Shown: positions 33,844 through 43,398, counted from the stretch's first letter. The stretch is 64,000 nt of DNA from CAXBNB01 sp040222275 (GCA_040222275.1 JAVKDJ010000077.1:62001-126000); one strand, 5' to 3'. Made by a program: numbers and translations. The notes: a model not told the origin generated them from the letters alone.

Positions 33844-34044
33844 ATGCCGTATTTCGATGATGATGGTACTGAAGTTAACCCGGATTTGTTTCCAAAACCT
33901 CAATTATGTTTGTCGTGTAGAAAAAACAATGATTCCAACGAAGAGGTGCTATGTAATTTAACACGTATGGATCAACGGGATGAGCCTGATTTTAAATGTT
34001 GTGCCTATTCAAATATGTACAATAATGACGACAAAACAAGTTAG
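33844..34044 (+). CDS. Small conserved-looking cysteine-rich protein
   Basis: 66 residues, not assigned to a named family. Five cysteines arranged as CLSC, CN and CC (QLCLSCRKNNDSNEEVLCNLTRMDQRDEPDFKCCAYSNMY), which could bind a metal such as zinc. The gene is tightly placed between the DinB gene (29 bases) and the thioesterase gene (17 bases) on the same strand, which supports it as real. Confidence 0.7.
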   Translation: MPYFDDDGTEVNPDLFPKPQLCLSCRKNNDSNEEVLCNLTRMDQRDEPDFKCCAYSNMYNNDDKTS

Positions 34045-34061
34045 TTTTTTTAAGTTTGGTC

Positions 34062-34583
34062 ATGTTCGAATTTGACCCTAATAAAAAATACCAAAAAACA
34101 ACAAAAACGAGTTCCCTTATTCGTTTTCAGGATTGCGATCCACTCAGGCACCTCAACAATGCCAAGTACTTTGACTATTATTTCAACGCACGGGAAGACC
34201 AAGTGCCTAAGCTATATGGCATCAAGCAATCTGTGATTTTTAGTGAGTACAATGCCGTTTGGGTGGTGTACAACCATCAGATAGCCTACCTGCGCCCAGC
34301 CGGAATGGGCGAGTGGGTAAAGATTTTTTCAAGGATAATCTGGCACAACCACAACACGGTACTCATAGAGTATTTTATGACCGATGATGAGGAAACCCAG
34401 CTGAAAAATGTACTTTGGTCAACATTGCGGTATGTGAGCAATACAGGAAACTCAACAGAACACCCGGAAAAGATCACCCAATACCTGGATGCTGTTTGTA
34501 TTAGGGATTTTGATATCGAGGCAACAGATTTTCAGGAAAGGATCAGGCAAATCAAGCTGGAAATAGTGAGCAAGGTGAAATGA
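34062..34583 (+). CDS. Acyl-CoA thioesterase, hotdog fold
   Basis: 173 residues from ATG 34062; a TTG two codons upstream is the alternative. The 4HBT-type N-terminus has the catalytic/substrate segment RFQDCDPLRHLNNAKYFDYYFNAREDQ, followed by strands VVYNHQIAYLRPAGMGEWVKIFSRII. It would hydrolyse acyl-CoA thioesters; chain specificity is unknown. It follows the DinB and small Cys-rich genes and converges on the nuclease gene. Confidence 0.88.
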   Translation: MFEFDPNKKYQKTTKTSSLIRFQDCDPLRHLNNAKYFDYYFNAREDQVPKLYGIKQSVIFSEYNAVWVVYNHQIAYLRPAGMGEWVKIFSRIIWHNHNTVLIEYFMTDDEETQLKNVLWSTLRYVSNTGNSTEHPEKITQYLDAVCIRDFDIEATDFQERIRQIKLEIVSKVK

Positions 34584-34617
34584 CAAACCCCTGGCCGAAA
34601 GGTTAACAACTGCCCAC

Positions 34618-35667
34618 TTATTTCCAAAGGTTTATATTCAGCTCGCTTTCAAGTTTTTCCTCCAGGTCATCCGGAATAAGTGGAAAGAAATCCAGGCCCG
34701 TTTGTTCCTCCAACTGGTCTATGCTCAAGGCAAAACTCATGATGTCTTTAGATGATTTTTCGTTTTTCAGGATAAAACCAATAGCTTTTAACTCCGGCTC
34801 CTGTATGTCCAGAATGGCCTTGTAGTAGTATTCCGGCACGCTTACTTTGTTTTTGCCTATTTTCTTGGGCCTCTTGCCCACTATCGGTCCTGTCACAATA
34901 TAAAGCTTGTGGTTGGCCTTTGCCCAGGTCCTCACCTGTTCTTCAAGCACCTTCCAGATTCCCCGGTTAAACCCCGGTACCTGTGGGCTCATGTTGCTCA
35001 TATAGAATGATTCGTCCAATCCGTCTTCGGTCCAGGTGAAGTCGGCGGCAGGGGCGAGGTGACCTCTGTCATAGCCGGATTTTTTGTAGTCTTCCAGGGC
35101 AGCACTGCCGGTTATCACATCAGGGTCTGACTTGAAGTTGTCTTTTCGTTTGAATTGCGCATTACCAAGGTTTTCGGCTGTCAGGGAATAGGCGATCCAC
35201 CTGGCTTGCTCGTTTTTTTCATCATAAGCAACCGTGTAATACTGATGTTCTACAATTGCATCACTTTGGGAGTACGAGGGCCAGCTAAAGTCAAAACTAC
35301 TGGTGTAGTAATACTTTTCGGAGTTGGCATATTCCGGCAGGTTTTCGTTGGTTGTTTTTCTTTCTGTCAACCCATCTTTTGATGCAATGTCGGTTGGGTC
35401 AATTTTGGCCTGCGGAGTAGGTTTTTTGGCGCTTTTCTTTTCCTCTCGTTGTTCAGGAGCAGGTTTGGCTGCCGGTTTACTCACATTTTGGCTTGTAGGT
35501 TCCGGCTCACCCGCAAACTTCCCGGTTTCGTTTAGCCCATAGAAAATAATACCAAAAATCAGGACCAGTATGGTGCCTACTGCCACTGGGTTCTTTTTTC
35601 CTCCCGATTGCTGTTGGCCTTTATTTGCTGTTTCTTTTTTCTTAGGTGCAGGTTTCTTTTTTGCCAT
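34618..35667 (-). CDS. Membrane-anchored DNA/RNA non-specific endonuclease
   Basis: 349 residues. A Lys/Pro-rich cytoplasmic start, one membrane helix (AVGTILVLIFGIIFYGLN, about residues 29-46), a Lys/Pro/Ala linker to ~95, then an NUC1-type beta-beta-alpha-metal domain. The catalytic DRGH motif is in GYDRGHLAPAADFTW, and metal-binding Asn is in MSNMSPQVPGFNRGIW. The N-terminal anchor with no cleavage motif suggests the nuclease faces the periplasm, where it could degrade incoming or environmental nucleic acid. No inhibitor gene of the NuiA type is seen next to it. Confidence 0.88.
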   Translation of the reverse strand: MAKKKPAPKKKETANKGQQQSGGKKNPVAVGTILVLIFGIIFYGLNETGKFAGEPEPTSQNVSKPAAKPAPEQREEKKSAKKPTPQAKIDPTDIASKDGLTERKTTNENLPEYANSEKYYYTSSFDFSWPSYSQSDAIVEHQYYTVAYDEKNEQARWIAYSLTAENLGNAQFKRKDNFKSDPDVITGSAALEDYKKSGYDRGHLAPAADFTWTEDGLDESFYMSNMSPQVPGFNRGIWKVLEEQVRTWAKANHKLYIVTGPIVGKRPKKIGKNKVSVPEYYYKAILDIQEPELKAIGFILKNEKSSKDIMSFALSIDQLEEQTGLDFFPLIPDDLEEKLESELNINLWK

Positions 35668-35779
35668 TTCTTGTTCTGCTGGTTAGCCGGTTTCTCTTAA
35701 TACTTTGGCGTAAAAGTAATATAAGTGGGAGTAAGCTTTACGCAGGTCAGTGTAAATTGAAACAGTTTTTTTTAAGACT

Positions 35780-36679
35780 TTATTTGCTGCTTTTTTTGAA
35801 CCGGTCAGACACCTCAGGTTCCCTGGGGTTGACTTTGTAGGAGTAAAAGCCTTCTCCTGATTTTACCCCCAGCATTCCAGCTTCTACCATATTGGTGAGT
35901 AGGGGGCAGGCGGCATATTTGGGATTGCCAAAACCATCGTTGAGCACACATAGAATAGAATGGCAAACATCTAGTCCTATGAAGTCTGCCAATTGGAGCG
36001 GCCCCATCGGATGGGCCATGCCCAACTTCATTACTGTATCTATTTCATTTACTCCCGCCACACCCTCATACAAGCTGTAGATGGCCTCATTGATCATTGG
36101 CATCAATATCCTGTTGGCTATAAAACCGGGGTAATCCTGCACCTCTACCGGGCTTTTTCCAAGCTTTTCGGACAATAGCATGATAGTCCGGGTAGTTTCA
36201 TCGCTGGTGGAATACCCTCGTATCACTTCCACCAGTTTCATCATAGGTACGGGGTTCATGAAATGCATGCCGATGACCTTGTCCGGGCGCTGTGTAGCAG
36301 CTGCTATTTTGGTAATGGAAATACTCGATGTGTTGGAGGCAAGGATGCAATTGTCAGGACTGGCTTGGTCAATTTGTCTAAATATATCCAGTTTCAGCCC
36401 CAGGTTTTCTGTGGCCGCTTCTACTACCAAATCTGCTTGTTGTACACCACTGGTGATGTCTGTGAAGGTGGAAATGTTGGATAAGGTGGATTGTTTAACC
36501 TCTTCAGAAATCACCTCCTTTTTAATTTGTCGGTTGAGGTTTTTATCAATGGTGACAAGTGCTTTGTCCAGGGTATCTTGTGAAATATCTACCAGCGATA
36601 CCTTGTGTCCATTTTGGGCAAATACATGGGCTATGCCATTGCCCATTGTCCCTGATCCGATTACAGATATGTTGTTCAT
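35780..36679 (-). CDS. 3-hydroxybutyryl-CoA dehydrogenase
   Basis: 299 residues from ATG 36679; the longer frame to 36775 runs into a repeat element and lacks family similarity. The N-terminal Rossmann domain has NNISVIGSGTMGNGIAHVFAQNGHKVSLVDI; the catalytic His is in VIGMHFMNPVPMMKLVEVI; the helical C-terminal domain follows (MKLGMAHPMGPLQLADFIGLDVCHSIL). It interconverts acetoacetyl-CoA and 3-hydroxybutyryl-CoA, in beta-oxidation or butyrate-type metabolism. Stand-alone gene. Confidence 0.93.
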   Translation of the reverse strand: MNNISVIGSGTMGNGIAHVFAQNGHKVSLVDISQDTLDKALVTIDKNLNRQIKKEVISEEVKQSTLSNISTFTDITSGVQQADLVVEAATENLGLKLDIFRQIDQASPDNCILASNTSSISITKIAAATQRPDKVIGMHFMNPVPMMKLVEVIRGYSTSDETTRTIMLLSEKLGKSPVEVQDYPGFIANRILMPMINEAIYSLYEGVAGVNEIDTVMKLGMAHPMGPLQLADFIGLDVCHSILCVLNDGFGNPKYAACPLLTNMVEAGMLGVKSGEGFYSYKVNPREPEVSDRFKKSSK

Positions 36680-36711
36680 TCTTTTTGGGTTAGGGTTTAC
36701 AGTGTTGGTTT

Positions 36712-36880
36712 TAAACACAAGAAGCTGTCTCAAAAGTGTTTCGTCATTGCGAACGGAGTGAAGCAATCTTGCCATTTAAAGTGGAAGTGAAAATTGAGAT
36801 CACTTCTCTACGCTCGTGATAGCCTGCCCCGCACTAGATGAGGGGACGGTTTGATGGACTTTTGAGACAGCCGCTTGTTG
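36712..36880. repeat. Inverted-repeat-bounded intergenic element
   Basis: The perfect 14-mer GCTGTCTCAAAAGT (36724-36737) recurs inverted at 36858-36871, with partial similarity beyond. Between them is an ATTGC...GCAAT palindromic core (36743-36770, GTCATTGCG...AATCTT), also present in diverged form inside the 3783-4199 element. It lies between the dehydrogenase and aldolase genes, carries no gene, and looks like a small interspersed repeat. Confidence 0.65.
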
Positions 36881-36924
36881 TAAAATTATATGTATTGGCC
36901 TTTTAGACCATAGCATTCCAATTA

Positions 36925-37989
36925 TCAGGCGTTCGTGCCTACGTTGTTCAGGTCTTCGAATGCACCTTTCAACCTTTCAACAAATGATACTTCGGCTGCC
37001 CTGAGCCAAACCCTTGGGTCGTAGTATTTTTTGTTCGGTTTGTCATCCCCTTCAGGATTGCCGATTTGTGTTTGGAGGTAGCCTTCATTTTTGGTGTAGA
37101 AATTTCTGATTCCTTCCCACATAGCCCATTGCATATCGGTATCAATGTTCATTTTGATAGCGCCATAAGAAATGGCCTCCCTGATTTCCTCACGGGTGGA
37201 ACCTGATCCTCCGTGGAAAACGAAGTTCACCGGGTTGTGGCCCGTTCCATATTTTTTCTGGATAAACTCCTGGGAATTCTTCAAGATGATAGGGGTAAGT
37301 TTTACGTTACCAGGCTTGTACACACCGTGCACATTGCCGAATGCAGCTGCTACAGTAAACTTGTCGCTTACTTTCCCCAACTCTTCATAAGCATAGGCCA
37401 CTTCCTCAGGTTGGGTGTACAGTTTAGAACTGTCCACATCTGTGTTGTCCACACCATCTTCTTCACCACCGGTTACACCCAATTCAATTTCGAGCGTCAT
37501 TCCGATTTTTGACATCCTTTCGAGGTATTTCTTACAGATTTCAATATTCTCTTCAAGTGGCTCTTCGGACAGGTCGATCATGTGTGAAGAGAAGAGCGAT
37601 TTACCGGTTTTTGCGAAGTGGGCTTCACCAGCATCGAGCAGGCCGTCTATCCATGGCAACAGTTTTTTTGCGGCATGGTCGGTATGAAGGATCACAGGTA
37701 CGCCATATTTTTCTGCCATCAGGTGTACATGCTGTGCTCCTGAAATACCTCCAGCGATAGCCGCTTGTTGGTTTTCATTGGACAGCCCCTTTCCGGCGTA
37801 GAACGCAGCGCCACCATTGGAAAATTGAATGATCACTGGTGAATTCAGGTCCCTGGCAGTCTCCAATACCCCGTTGATGGTATCAGTGCCGGTAACGTTT
37901 ACCGCTGGTAGTGCAAAATTATTTTTGTTGGCATAGTTCAAAAGTTCTGTCACTTCATCCCCTGTTAAAACACCTGCTTTAAATTTCAT
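36925..37989 (-). CDS. fbaA: Class II fructose-bisphosphate aldolase
   Basis: 354 residues, the class IIA length. It cleaves fructose 1,6-bisphosphate in glycolysis and forms it in gluconeogenesis, using a catalytic zinc. Visible: the zinc/active-site segment VPVILHTDHAAKKLLPWIDGLL, MTLEIELGVTGGEEDGVDN, NFVFHGGSGSTREEIREAISYGAIKMNIDTD. A TATATTTG -7 element (minus strand, 38021-38028) lies about 35 bases before the start codon, with no clear -33. Single-gene unit. Confidence 0.96.
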   Translation of the reverse strand: MKFKAGVLTGDEVTELLNYANKNNFALPAVNVTGTDTINGVLETARDLNSPVIIQFSNGGAAFYAGKGLSNENQQAAIAGGISGAQHVHLMAEKYGVPVILHTDHAAKKLLPWIDGLLDAGEAHFAKTGKSLFSSHMIDLSEEPLEENIEICKKYLERMSKIGMTLEIELGVTGGEEDGVDNTDVDSSKLYTQPEEVAYAYEELGKVSDKFTVAAAFGNVHGVYKPGNVKLTPIILKNSQEFIQKKYGTGHNPVNFVFHGGSGSTREEIREAISYGAIKMNIDTDMQWAMWEGIRNFYTKNEGYLQTQIGNPEGDDKPNKKYYDPRVWLRAAEVSFVERLKGAFEDLNNVGTNA

Positions 37990-38154
37990 GTTTAGTAAGT
38001 TTTATTAAAAAATTAAGCGGCAAATATAAGAGTTCTGTACTCAATTGTACAGCTTCGATAAAATGAAATGCACACTGCACACCTAAAAAAAACAGTGGCA
38101 GAATGTGACAGTGATTGAAAAGTATAAAATTGTGATTAATTTGCCGGCATTACT

Positions 38155-38484
38155 ATGAGGATAAGGGCAGAAAAAAAAGGAACCTATATTACCGATGACG
38201 ACCATCGCATGGCGGCCATTTCCAATGCGTTGGCACACCCTCTACGAATGGCTCTAGTGAGGTATTTGGCTGAAAAGAACAACGGCCAGGGGATAGACAA
38301 TGTCACTTGCAATAAAGATTTGGTCAGCATGTTTGATTATTCCCAATCCACTGTTTCCCAGCATGTCAAAATCCTCAAGGATTGTGGTTTGTTTATGACC
38401 GAGAAAAAAGATAAGTACATTTTCTACTACCTCAATTATGAACTGCTCAGTAGTTACAACGCCTACCTCAGCAGACCGGCATAG
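38155..38484 (+). CDS. ArsR-type winged-helix transcriptional regulator
   Basis: 109 residues. The winged helix-turn-helix is clear: HRMAAISNALAHPLRMALVRYLAEKN, NKDLVSMFDYSQSTVSQHVKILKDCGLFMTEKKDKYIFYYLN. No Cys-based metal site of the ArsR/SmtB type is visible, so the effector is unknown. It diverges from the aldolase gene across about 165 bases, so aldolase regulation or autoregulation are both possible. The FtsX-like permease lies 140 bases downstream. Confidence 0.87.
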   Translation: MRIRAEKKGTYITDDDHRMAAISNALAHPLRMALVRYLAEKNNGQGIDNVTCNKDLVSMFDYSQSTVSQHVKILKDCGLFMTEKKDKYIFYYLNYELLSSYNAYLSRPA

Positions 38485-38625
38485 ATTTATAGGGCTCTTT
38501 TCCGGGTGTTGGATTTAACACAAACAAAAGGGAAACACAGAAAATATTAGAAGATTATTCCGGCTGAAGGGAACTGTTTTTAAAATAATATCGTATATTA
38601 GCGATAAACGATTTAAAAACATGCC

Positions 38626-41022
38626 ATGATTTACCCTCTCATTGCCTTCGGAATCAGGTCCTTTTTTAAAAACAAGTTCTACAGCGCACTCAATGTAATG
38701 GGCCTTATGTTGGGTTTTCTCTCCTTTATATTCATCATGTTTTATGTCAATGATGAAAGGGCTTTCGATACATTTCATCAAAAAGGAAAAAATATATACC
38801 GGCTCACATCGGCTTCCAAAGAACGCCATGGGGCCATTACCCCCTATGTGTGGGCCAGGTATATGCAGAATGACCTGCCGGAAGTAGAGAATTATGTGGT
38901 GGTACAAAAGCTGAGCCTCACCACCAAAAAGGAAGAACAGGTTTATGCAGAAGAAGGCATCCTGGCAGTAGATTCTACATTTTTCGAAGTTTTTGATTTT
39001 CCCGTTCAATCCGGTGACAGTCAAAACCTCCTCCGTGACCCCAACAAGCTCCTGATAACCCGGGAAGCCTCCCTCAAGTATTTTGGAAGCGACCAGCCGG
39101 TAGGCAAGACTTTGAAAATTAACCTTTTTGGAACTTTCGTTTCGTACGAAGTACAGGGGGTAGTTGAATGCCCGAAAAATTCGCACCTTCAGTTCAGTAT
39201 GCTGGTCCCATTTCAAAATGTAAAAAAGCATGCCACCTATGCCCATGCCTACGAGCACTGGAGGATACACTTTGTTTATACCTATTTGTTGATGTCCATC
39301 GGTTTTGACAAGGCAGCCGTGGAAAAAAAGATGGGCGATTTTTTGTTGCACCACGCAGGTGAAGAGGTGCAACAAGCTTACCAACCAAGATTAGAGGCTC
39401 TGGAAGACATCTACCTAAGGTCCAACCTCGATTTTGATTTTCAACCCAGGGGCAACCTTGCCAGTGTCCGAATACTCACGTTGGTAGCCATTGGCATACT
39501 GTTCATGGCCATCATCAATTTCGTCAACATTATGTCAGCACGCTCCCTGAGAAGGTTCAAAGAGGTGGGCATCAGGAAGATATTGGGGTCGGGAAAACGC
39601 CTGTTGGTTTTGCAGTTTATGACAGAGTCTTTTATGGCGTCATTGATGGCAGGGGTTTTGGCGCTGGTGGGTGTAGCCCTGTTGTTTCCGTTTTTTAATG
39701 ATTTTTCAGGAAAGGCCTTTGAGATGGCCGAAGTTTTTCAGGTCAAAAACATTGTCCTTGCCCTAATGGTTATACTTGGTGTTGGGGTATTGTCAGGAAT
39801 TTACCCCGCACTTGCACTTGCCTCTTTCAGGCCCATACACCTCATTGGTGGTATTTCTTCAGGAAAATCGAAAAGTATATGGTCGAGAAAGGTGCTGGTC
39901 ACACTGCAATTCAGCCTTTCAGCAGTCTTGCTGATAGCCACAGGGGTAATCTATCGTCAGGTGGAATACATGCACCACAAGGATGTGGGGTTTGACCAGG
40001 ACAGAGTAATTGTAATCAATGATTCGGGCCAGATATCCTCCAGTGCCACGCGCACCCAAAGGCTGAGGGAGGAATTGATGGCCAACAATAGTGTACTTGC
40101 GGTATCGGCTTCATCAAACTACCCGGGCCAGCAATCCTGGGCCATGAGGTACTTTCCTGATGGGCATAGGCCAGAAGACAGCCATTCCCTATCCACCATT
40201 TTTGCTGATCACGATTTTTTGCAAACTTATGGAATCGAGATCGTACAGGGTAGGGAGTTCGATCGCAGTGTACATTCTGATTCAGGTGCTTATTTGATCA
40301 ACGAATCGGCTGCCAGGTTTTTTGCAGGCCTGGATTCTACCTGGGCCTATTCCCCCTTGCACAAAAGGCTCAACTGGTATAGTTTTGATAAAAAAGGAGA
40401 GGTGATAGGGGTTTTCAAAGACTTTAACTTTTCGTCTTTGAGAAATAACATTGACCCTCTGATCATCCATATTTATCCCAAAAACTTCTTTACTGTTCAG
40501 TTGAAACTTGCCACTGGTGACCTCAAAGAGTCCCTGGCTTTTGTGGCAAAGACCTGGAAGCAGCTATTCCCGGAGGTACCCTTCAATTATAAGTTTGTAG
40601 AAGAGGAGTTTTCTAAATACTTGGAGACCGACAGGAAGCTCGGCCAGTTGTTGCAGCTTTTCGCATTCTTGTCCATAGTAGTGGGTATGTTGGGTTTGTT
40701 TGGTTTGGCTTCCTTTCTTGTTTTTGAAATGGTCAGGGAAATCAGTATCCGAAAAGTGCTGGGAGCTTCTGAAAAACAAATCGTATGGCTGTTGGTTTGG
40801 TTGTTTTTAAAACTGGTGCTCATAGCCAACCTGCTGGCCATACCACTGGGGTATTACCTTATAGATGAATGGCTCCAGGGGTTTGCTTACCGCCTGCCCA
40901 TACCCATTTACATTTTCGCCTGGGCTTCAGCGCTGACGGTGGTGGTATCGGTTGGTACGGTTCTTTACCATGCGATACGCACGGCTTCTATCAACCCGGT
41001 AAAAATACTTTCAACAGAGTGA
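38626..41022 (+). CDS. FtsX/MacB-type ABC transporter permease
   Basis: 798 residues with the 8-helix, two-half layout of Bacteroidota permeases. The N-terminal half has a membrane helix (ALNVMGLMLGFLSFIFIMFYV) and a MacB periplasmic domain (~40-260); then three helices with the FtsX signature (FVNIMSARSLRRFKEVGIRKILGSGKRLLVLQFM), a second single helix and periplasmic domain (~410-660), and a last FtsX set (GLASFLVFEMVREISIRKVLGASEKQIVWLLV). No ATPase gene is adjacent. Likely a mechanotransmission-type exporter or lipoprotein-handling system component; substrate unknown. It abuts the DinB gene with no gap. Confidence 0.9.
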   Translation: MIYPLIAFGIRSFFKNKFYSALNVMGLMLGFLSFIFIMFYVNDERAFDTFHQKGKNIYRLTSASKERHGAITPYVWARYMQNDLPEVENYVVVQKLSLTTKKEEQVYAEEGILAVDSTFFEVFDFPVQSGDSQNLLRDPNKLLITREASLKYFGSDQPVGKTLKINLFGTFVSYEVQGVVECPKNSHLQFSMLVPFQNVKKHATYAHAYEHWRIHFVYTYLLMSIGFDKAAVEKKMGDFLLHHAGEEVQQAYQPRLEALEDIYLRSNLDFDFQPRGNLASVRILTLVAIGILFMAIINFVNIMSARSLRRFKEVGIRKILGSGKRLLVLQFMTESFMASLMAGVLALVGVALLFPFFNDFSGKAFEMAEVFQVKNIVLALMVILGVGVLSGIYPALALASFRPIHLIGGISSGKSKSIWSRKVLVTLQFSLSAVLLIATGVIYRQVEYMHHKDVGFDQDRVIVINDSGQISSSATRTQRLREELMANNSVLAVSASSNYPGQQSWAMRYFPDGHRPEDSHSLSTIFADHDFLQTYGIEIVQGREFDRSVHSDSGAYLINESAARFFAGLDSTWAYSPLHKRLNWYSFDKKGEVIGVFKDFNFSSLRNNIDPLIIHIYPKNFFTVQLKLATGDLKESLAFVAKTWKQLFPEVPFNYKFVEEEFSKYLETDRKLGQLLQLFAFLSIVVGMLGLFGLASFLVFEMVREISIRKVLGASEKQIVWLLVWLFLKLVLIANLLAIPLGYYLIDEWLQGFAYRLPIPIYIFAWASALTVVVSVGTVLYHAIRTASINPVKILSTE

Positions 41023-41511
41023 ATGATGGAGCTGACGAGCAAGATAGATGTTTTGATAGACCAACTGGAAAAAGGGCCTGTTGTTTTAAAGGATCTGCTG
41101 GATCACATACCAGAAAAAACAATCAAAGAACACCGTAAGAAAGGCAAATGGTCTATACATGAGCATGCCTGTCATATTGCGCAGGCCGATGACATGATCC
41201 TCGACAGGTTCAGGAGGTTTCAAAATGAGGAGCATCCTGTTTTTGAGCCGTACCTCCCTGATACAGGTGTAAACAAACTGAACCTTCTGGAACTTGACTT
41301 AGGAGTCGAGATGAATAGGTTTATCATTTTACGAAAAAAGATGACCAGATTGTTAAAGGGTTTTCATCACCAAACGTGGCAAAAAAGTGCCGACCACCTG
41401 GAATATACCACATACAATGCCTACATCCTTCTGAGACATACCCTGATGCACCAATACTTTCACATGTACAGGATCGAAGAACTTTGGCTGACCCGCCACG
41501 ATTTTTTGTAG
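41023..41511 (+). CDS. DinB-superfamily protein (DUF-type)
   Basis: 162 residues, beginning at ATGATG directly after the permease stop. Helical-bundle DinB-like layout with conserved His/Trp motif WSIHEHACHIAQADDMILDR and the C-terminal RHTLMHQYFHMYRIEELWL. A second, distant DinB-fold gene lies at 33299. Function unknown; probably translationally coupled to the permease, though no shared role is evident. Confidence 0.78.
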   Translation: MMELTSKIDVLIDQLEKGPVVLKDLLDHIPEKTIKEHRKKGKWSIHEHACHIAQADDMILDRFRRFQNEEHPVFEPYLPDTGVNKLNLLELDLGVEMNRFIILRKKMTRLLKGFHHQTWQKSADHLEYTTYNAYILLRHTLMHQYFHMYRIEELWLTRHDFL

Positions 41512-42117
41512 TTGTTCGATAATTTTGGTTCTATAAGATTTATAGTGGGTAATTGCTTTTATCCTTCCACTGTCTATCTGGCCAAATGCCAGGCTTAATA
41601 GCCCTCTGCTCTGACTCACTTTCTTCCTCATGCCGGAAGGGCACCTACTTTTCCTAGATGAAAAGTAGGCAAAAATCATGATAAATTTAACGCTCAAGGC
41701 CATTCCGCTCACCCGCTCGCCAATTTATCGCCCTCCCTCCTTGTTCAACAACCAGATGACGGTTCTTTCTTTCAATTTCTATTTTCATGAATGGCCTAAT
41801 TCGAAAAATCATCCTTAAATTTTACTACCCACCATAATTCATATAGAGCCATAATTTTAAAAGCCTGATAAAACCTTATTTTGGGCTTTGAATGAACATT
41901 TTTCCGCTATTTATAAGGGGAAGGGGGGGTGGCACCTGCAATTGATCACCTTGGGACACACTGATACTTTTTTTCTTAACGAGATTTTGTGCTAGCTTTA
42001 GCCGAGGCTGGGGTGATGTGCTTGGGCATGGATTTTGTGACCGTTTTTTCGAGGGGTCAGGACAATACCTTTGGCAATTTTATTTTCGATTGAAACACTA
42101 TGTTTAGAAGTACAGCT
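41512..42117. other. Gene-free stretch with a strong palindrome
   Basis: About 600 bases. Contains a perfect 10-bp-stem hairpin at 41644-41669 embedded in a repeat-like sequence. The promoter of the CarboxypepD_reg-like gene should lie near its right end. No gene is supported. Confidence 0.5.
41644..41669. repeat. Perfect 10-bp-stem palindrome of interspersed-repeat type
   Basis: CCTACTTTTC (41644-41653) and GAAAAGTAGG (41660-41669) are perfect inverted copies around CTAGAT, continued by CAAAAATCATG. Related AAAGTAGGCAAAAA-type hairpins recur between genes in other Bacteroidota, a statement from memory. Confidence 0.55.
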
Positions 42118-43344
42118 ATGAAAAGATTGGCCCTGATGAGTTGCCTCTTGTTGGTTTTGGCCGGTGTGCGGCAGTTGCAGGCACAAGGCTCCTTTGTAGA
42201 GATTTCCGGGACCATCCTCGATGAAGATTCCAACCGCCCGATCCAGGCCTGCAATATTTATGTACGCAACAGAGACATTGGCACAGTGGCCAATTCCGAT
42301 GGCGAGTTTTCTATTAAAATCCCCTCCGAACACGTTGATAAAAACCTGGTTTTTTCCAATATCGGCTATGAAACCTACGAAGTGCCCATTGCCCAGTTAG
42401 AAGAGTCCGGAAATACGATAAAACTGACCGCCACCATTATTGTGATGGAGGAACTGGTAGTAAGGGAGGCTGAAAATATCCTCAGAACAGCCCTTGCCAG
42501 GATACCAGACAATTACCCTCTTGGCCCTGAGATGCTCACCACTTTTTATCGTGAGCTCATCAAAAGGAACAATTCTTACGTGGACATCTCCCAGGGTATA
42601 TTGGAAGTATTCAAGTTACCCTACCACAGGGCGGGGCGGGATTTGGTAAAGATCAATAAAGGTTTTAGAAGCAAGGATTACAAAGCACAGGACACTTTGG
42701 TTTTCAAACTACTCGGTGGGCCGCATACCATGCTCTTGCTCGATCTGGTAAAAAACCCGGGCATTGTCCTGGAAGAGGAAATTTTGGAATATTACACCTA
42801 CGAACTGTCGGACATCAGGGAATTTGATGGAAAACGTCACTATGAAATATCTTTCCAACCAAAGAACGAAAACGACATAGAATTGTATGTGGGCAAGATA
42901 TACATTGAGGAAAAGACTTTGGCTATAAGCCAGATTGAATTTGGATATCCATCGAAAACGGTGAAAGAAGCTGGGAAGAACCTGGTAAAAAGCAAGCCAC
43001 GACTGGCCAAGCTTACCCCACTGGTGGTCAACTATGAGGTAAAATTCAGGGAATTTAAGAGCCGCTGGCACTTGTACTACGTGCGCAACGAACTGTCCAT
43101 GCGGTGCAACTGGAGAAAGAGGTTGTTTAATACAACTTTTCATTCTGTATCTGAAATGGTGGTAACGGACCGCAAGCTCATTGAAGTACAACCTTTCGAA
43201 AAACACGAATTGGCCGGCAGGCAGGTTTTCTTTTCAGAGGAGGCAGGCAAATATTTCGATGAGTCCTTTTGGGAAAACTATACCATTATCAAGCCGGAAG
43301 ACGATATTCAAAAAGCCCTGATGAAAATCAATTCAAGGCCATAA
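42118..43344 (+). CDS. CarboxypepD_reg-like domain exported protein
   Basis: 408 residues from ATG 42118, which gives a clean signal peptide (MKRLALMSCLLLVLAGVRQLQAQ); an ATG at 42100 is an alternative. Residues ~25-110 form a CarboxypepD_reg-like Ig fold (ISGTILDEDSNRPIQACNIYVRNRDIGTVANSDGEFSIKIP, VFSNIGYETYEVPI), common at the N-terminus of SusC-type receptors. The rest (~110-408) is beta-rich with no plug or barrel, so it is not a TonB receptor. Probably periplasmic or outer-membrane-associated; function unknown. Confidence 0.8.
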   Translation: MKRLALMSCLLLVLAGVRQLQAQGSFVEISGTILDEDSNRPIQACNIYVRNRDIGTVANSDGEFSIKIPSEHVDKNLVFSNIGYETYEVPIAQLEESGNTIKLTATIIVMEELVVREAENILRTALARIPDNYPLGPEMLTTFYRELIKRNNSYVDISQGILEVFKLPYHRAGRDLVKINKGFRSKDYKAQDTLVFKLLGGPHTMLLLDLVKNPGIVLEEEILEYYTYELSDIREFDGKRHYEISFQPKNENDIELYVGKIYIEEKTLAISQIEFGYPSKTVKEAGKNLVKSKPRLAKLTPLVVNYEVKFREFKSRWHLYYVRNELSMRCNWRKRLFNTTFHSVSEMVVTDRKLIEVQPFEKHELAGRQVFFSEEAGKYFDESFWENYTIIKPEDDIQKALMKINSRP

Positions 43345-43398
43345 AGCAGAATTTGGCGTGCCTGATGCTTGTCTGGAAAAGATAGGAGAGGGTTCTTG

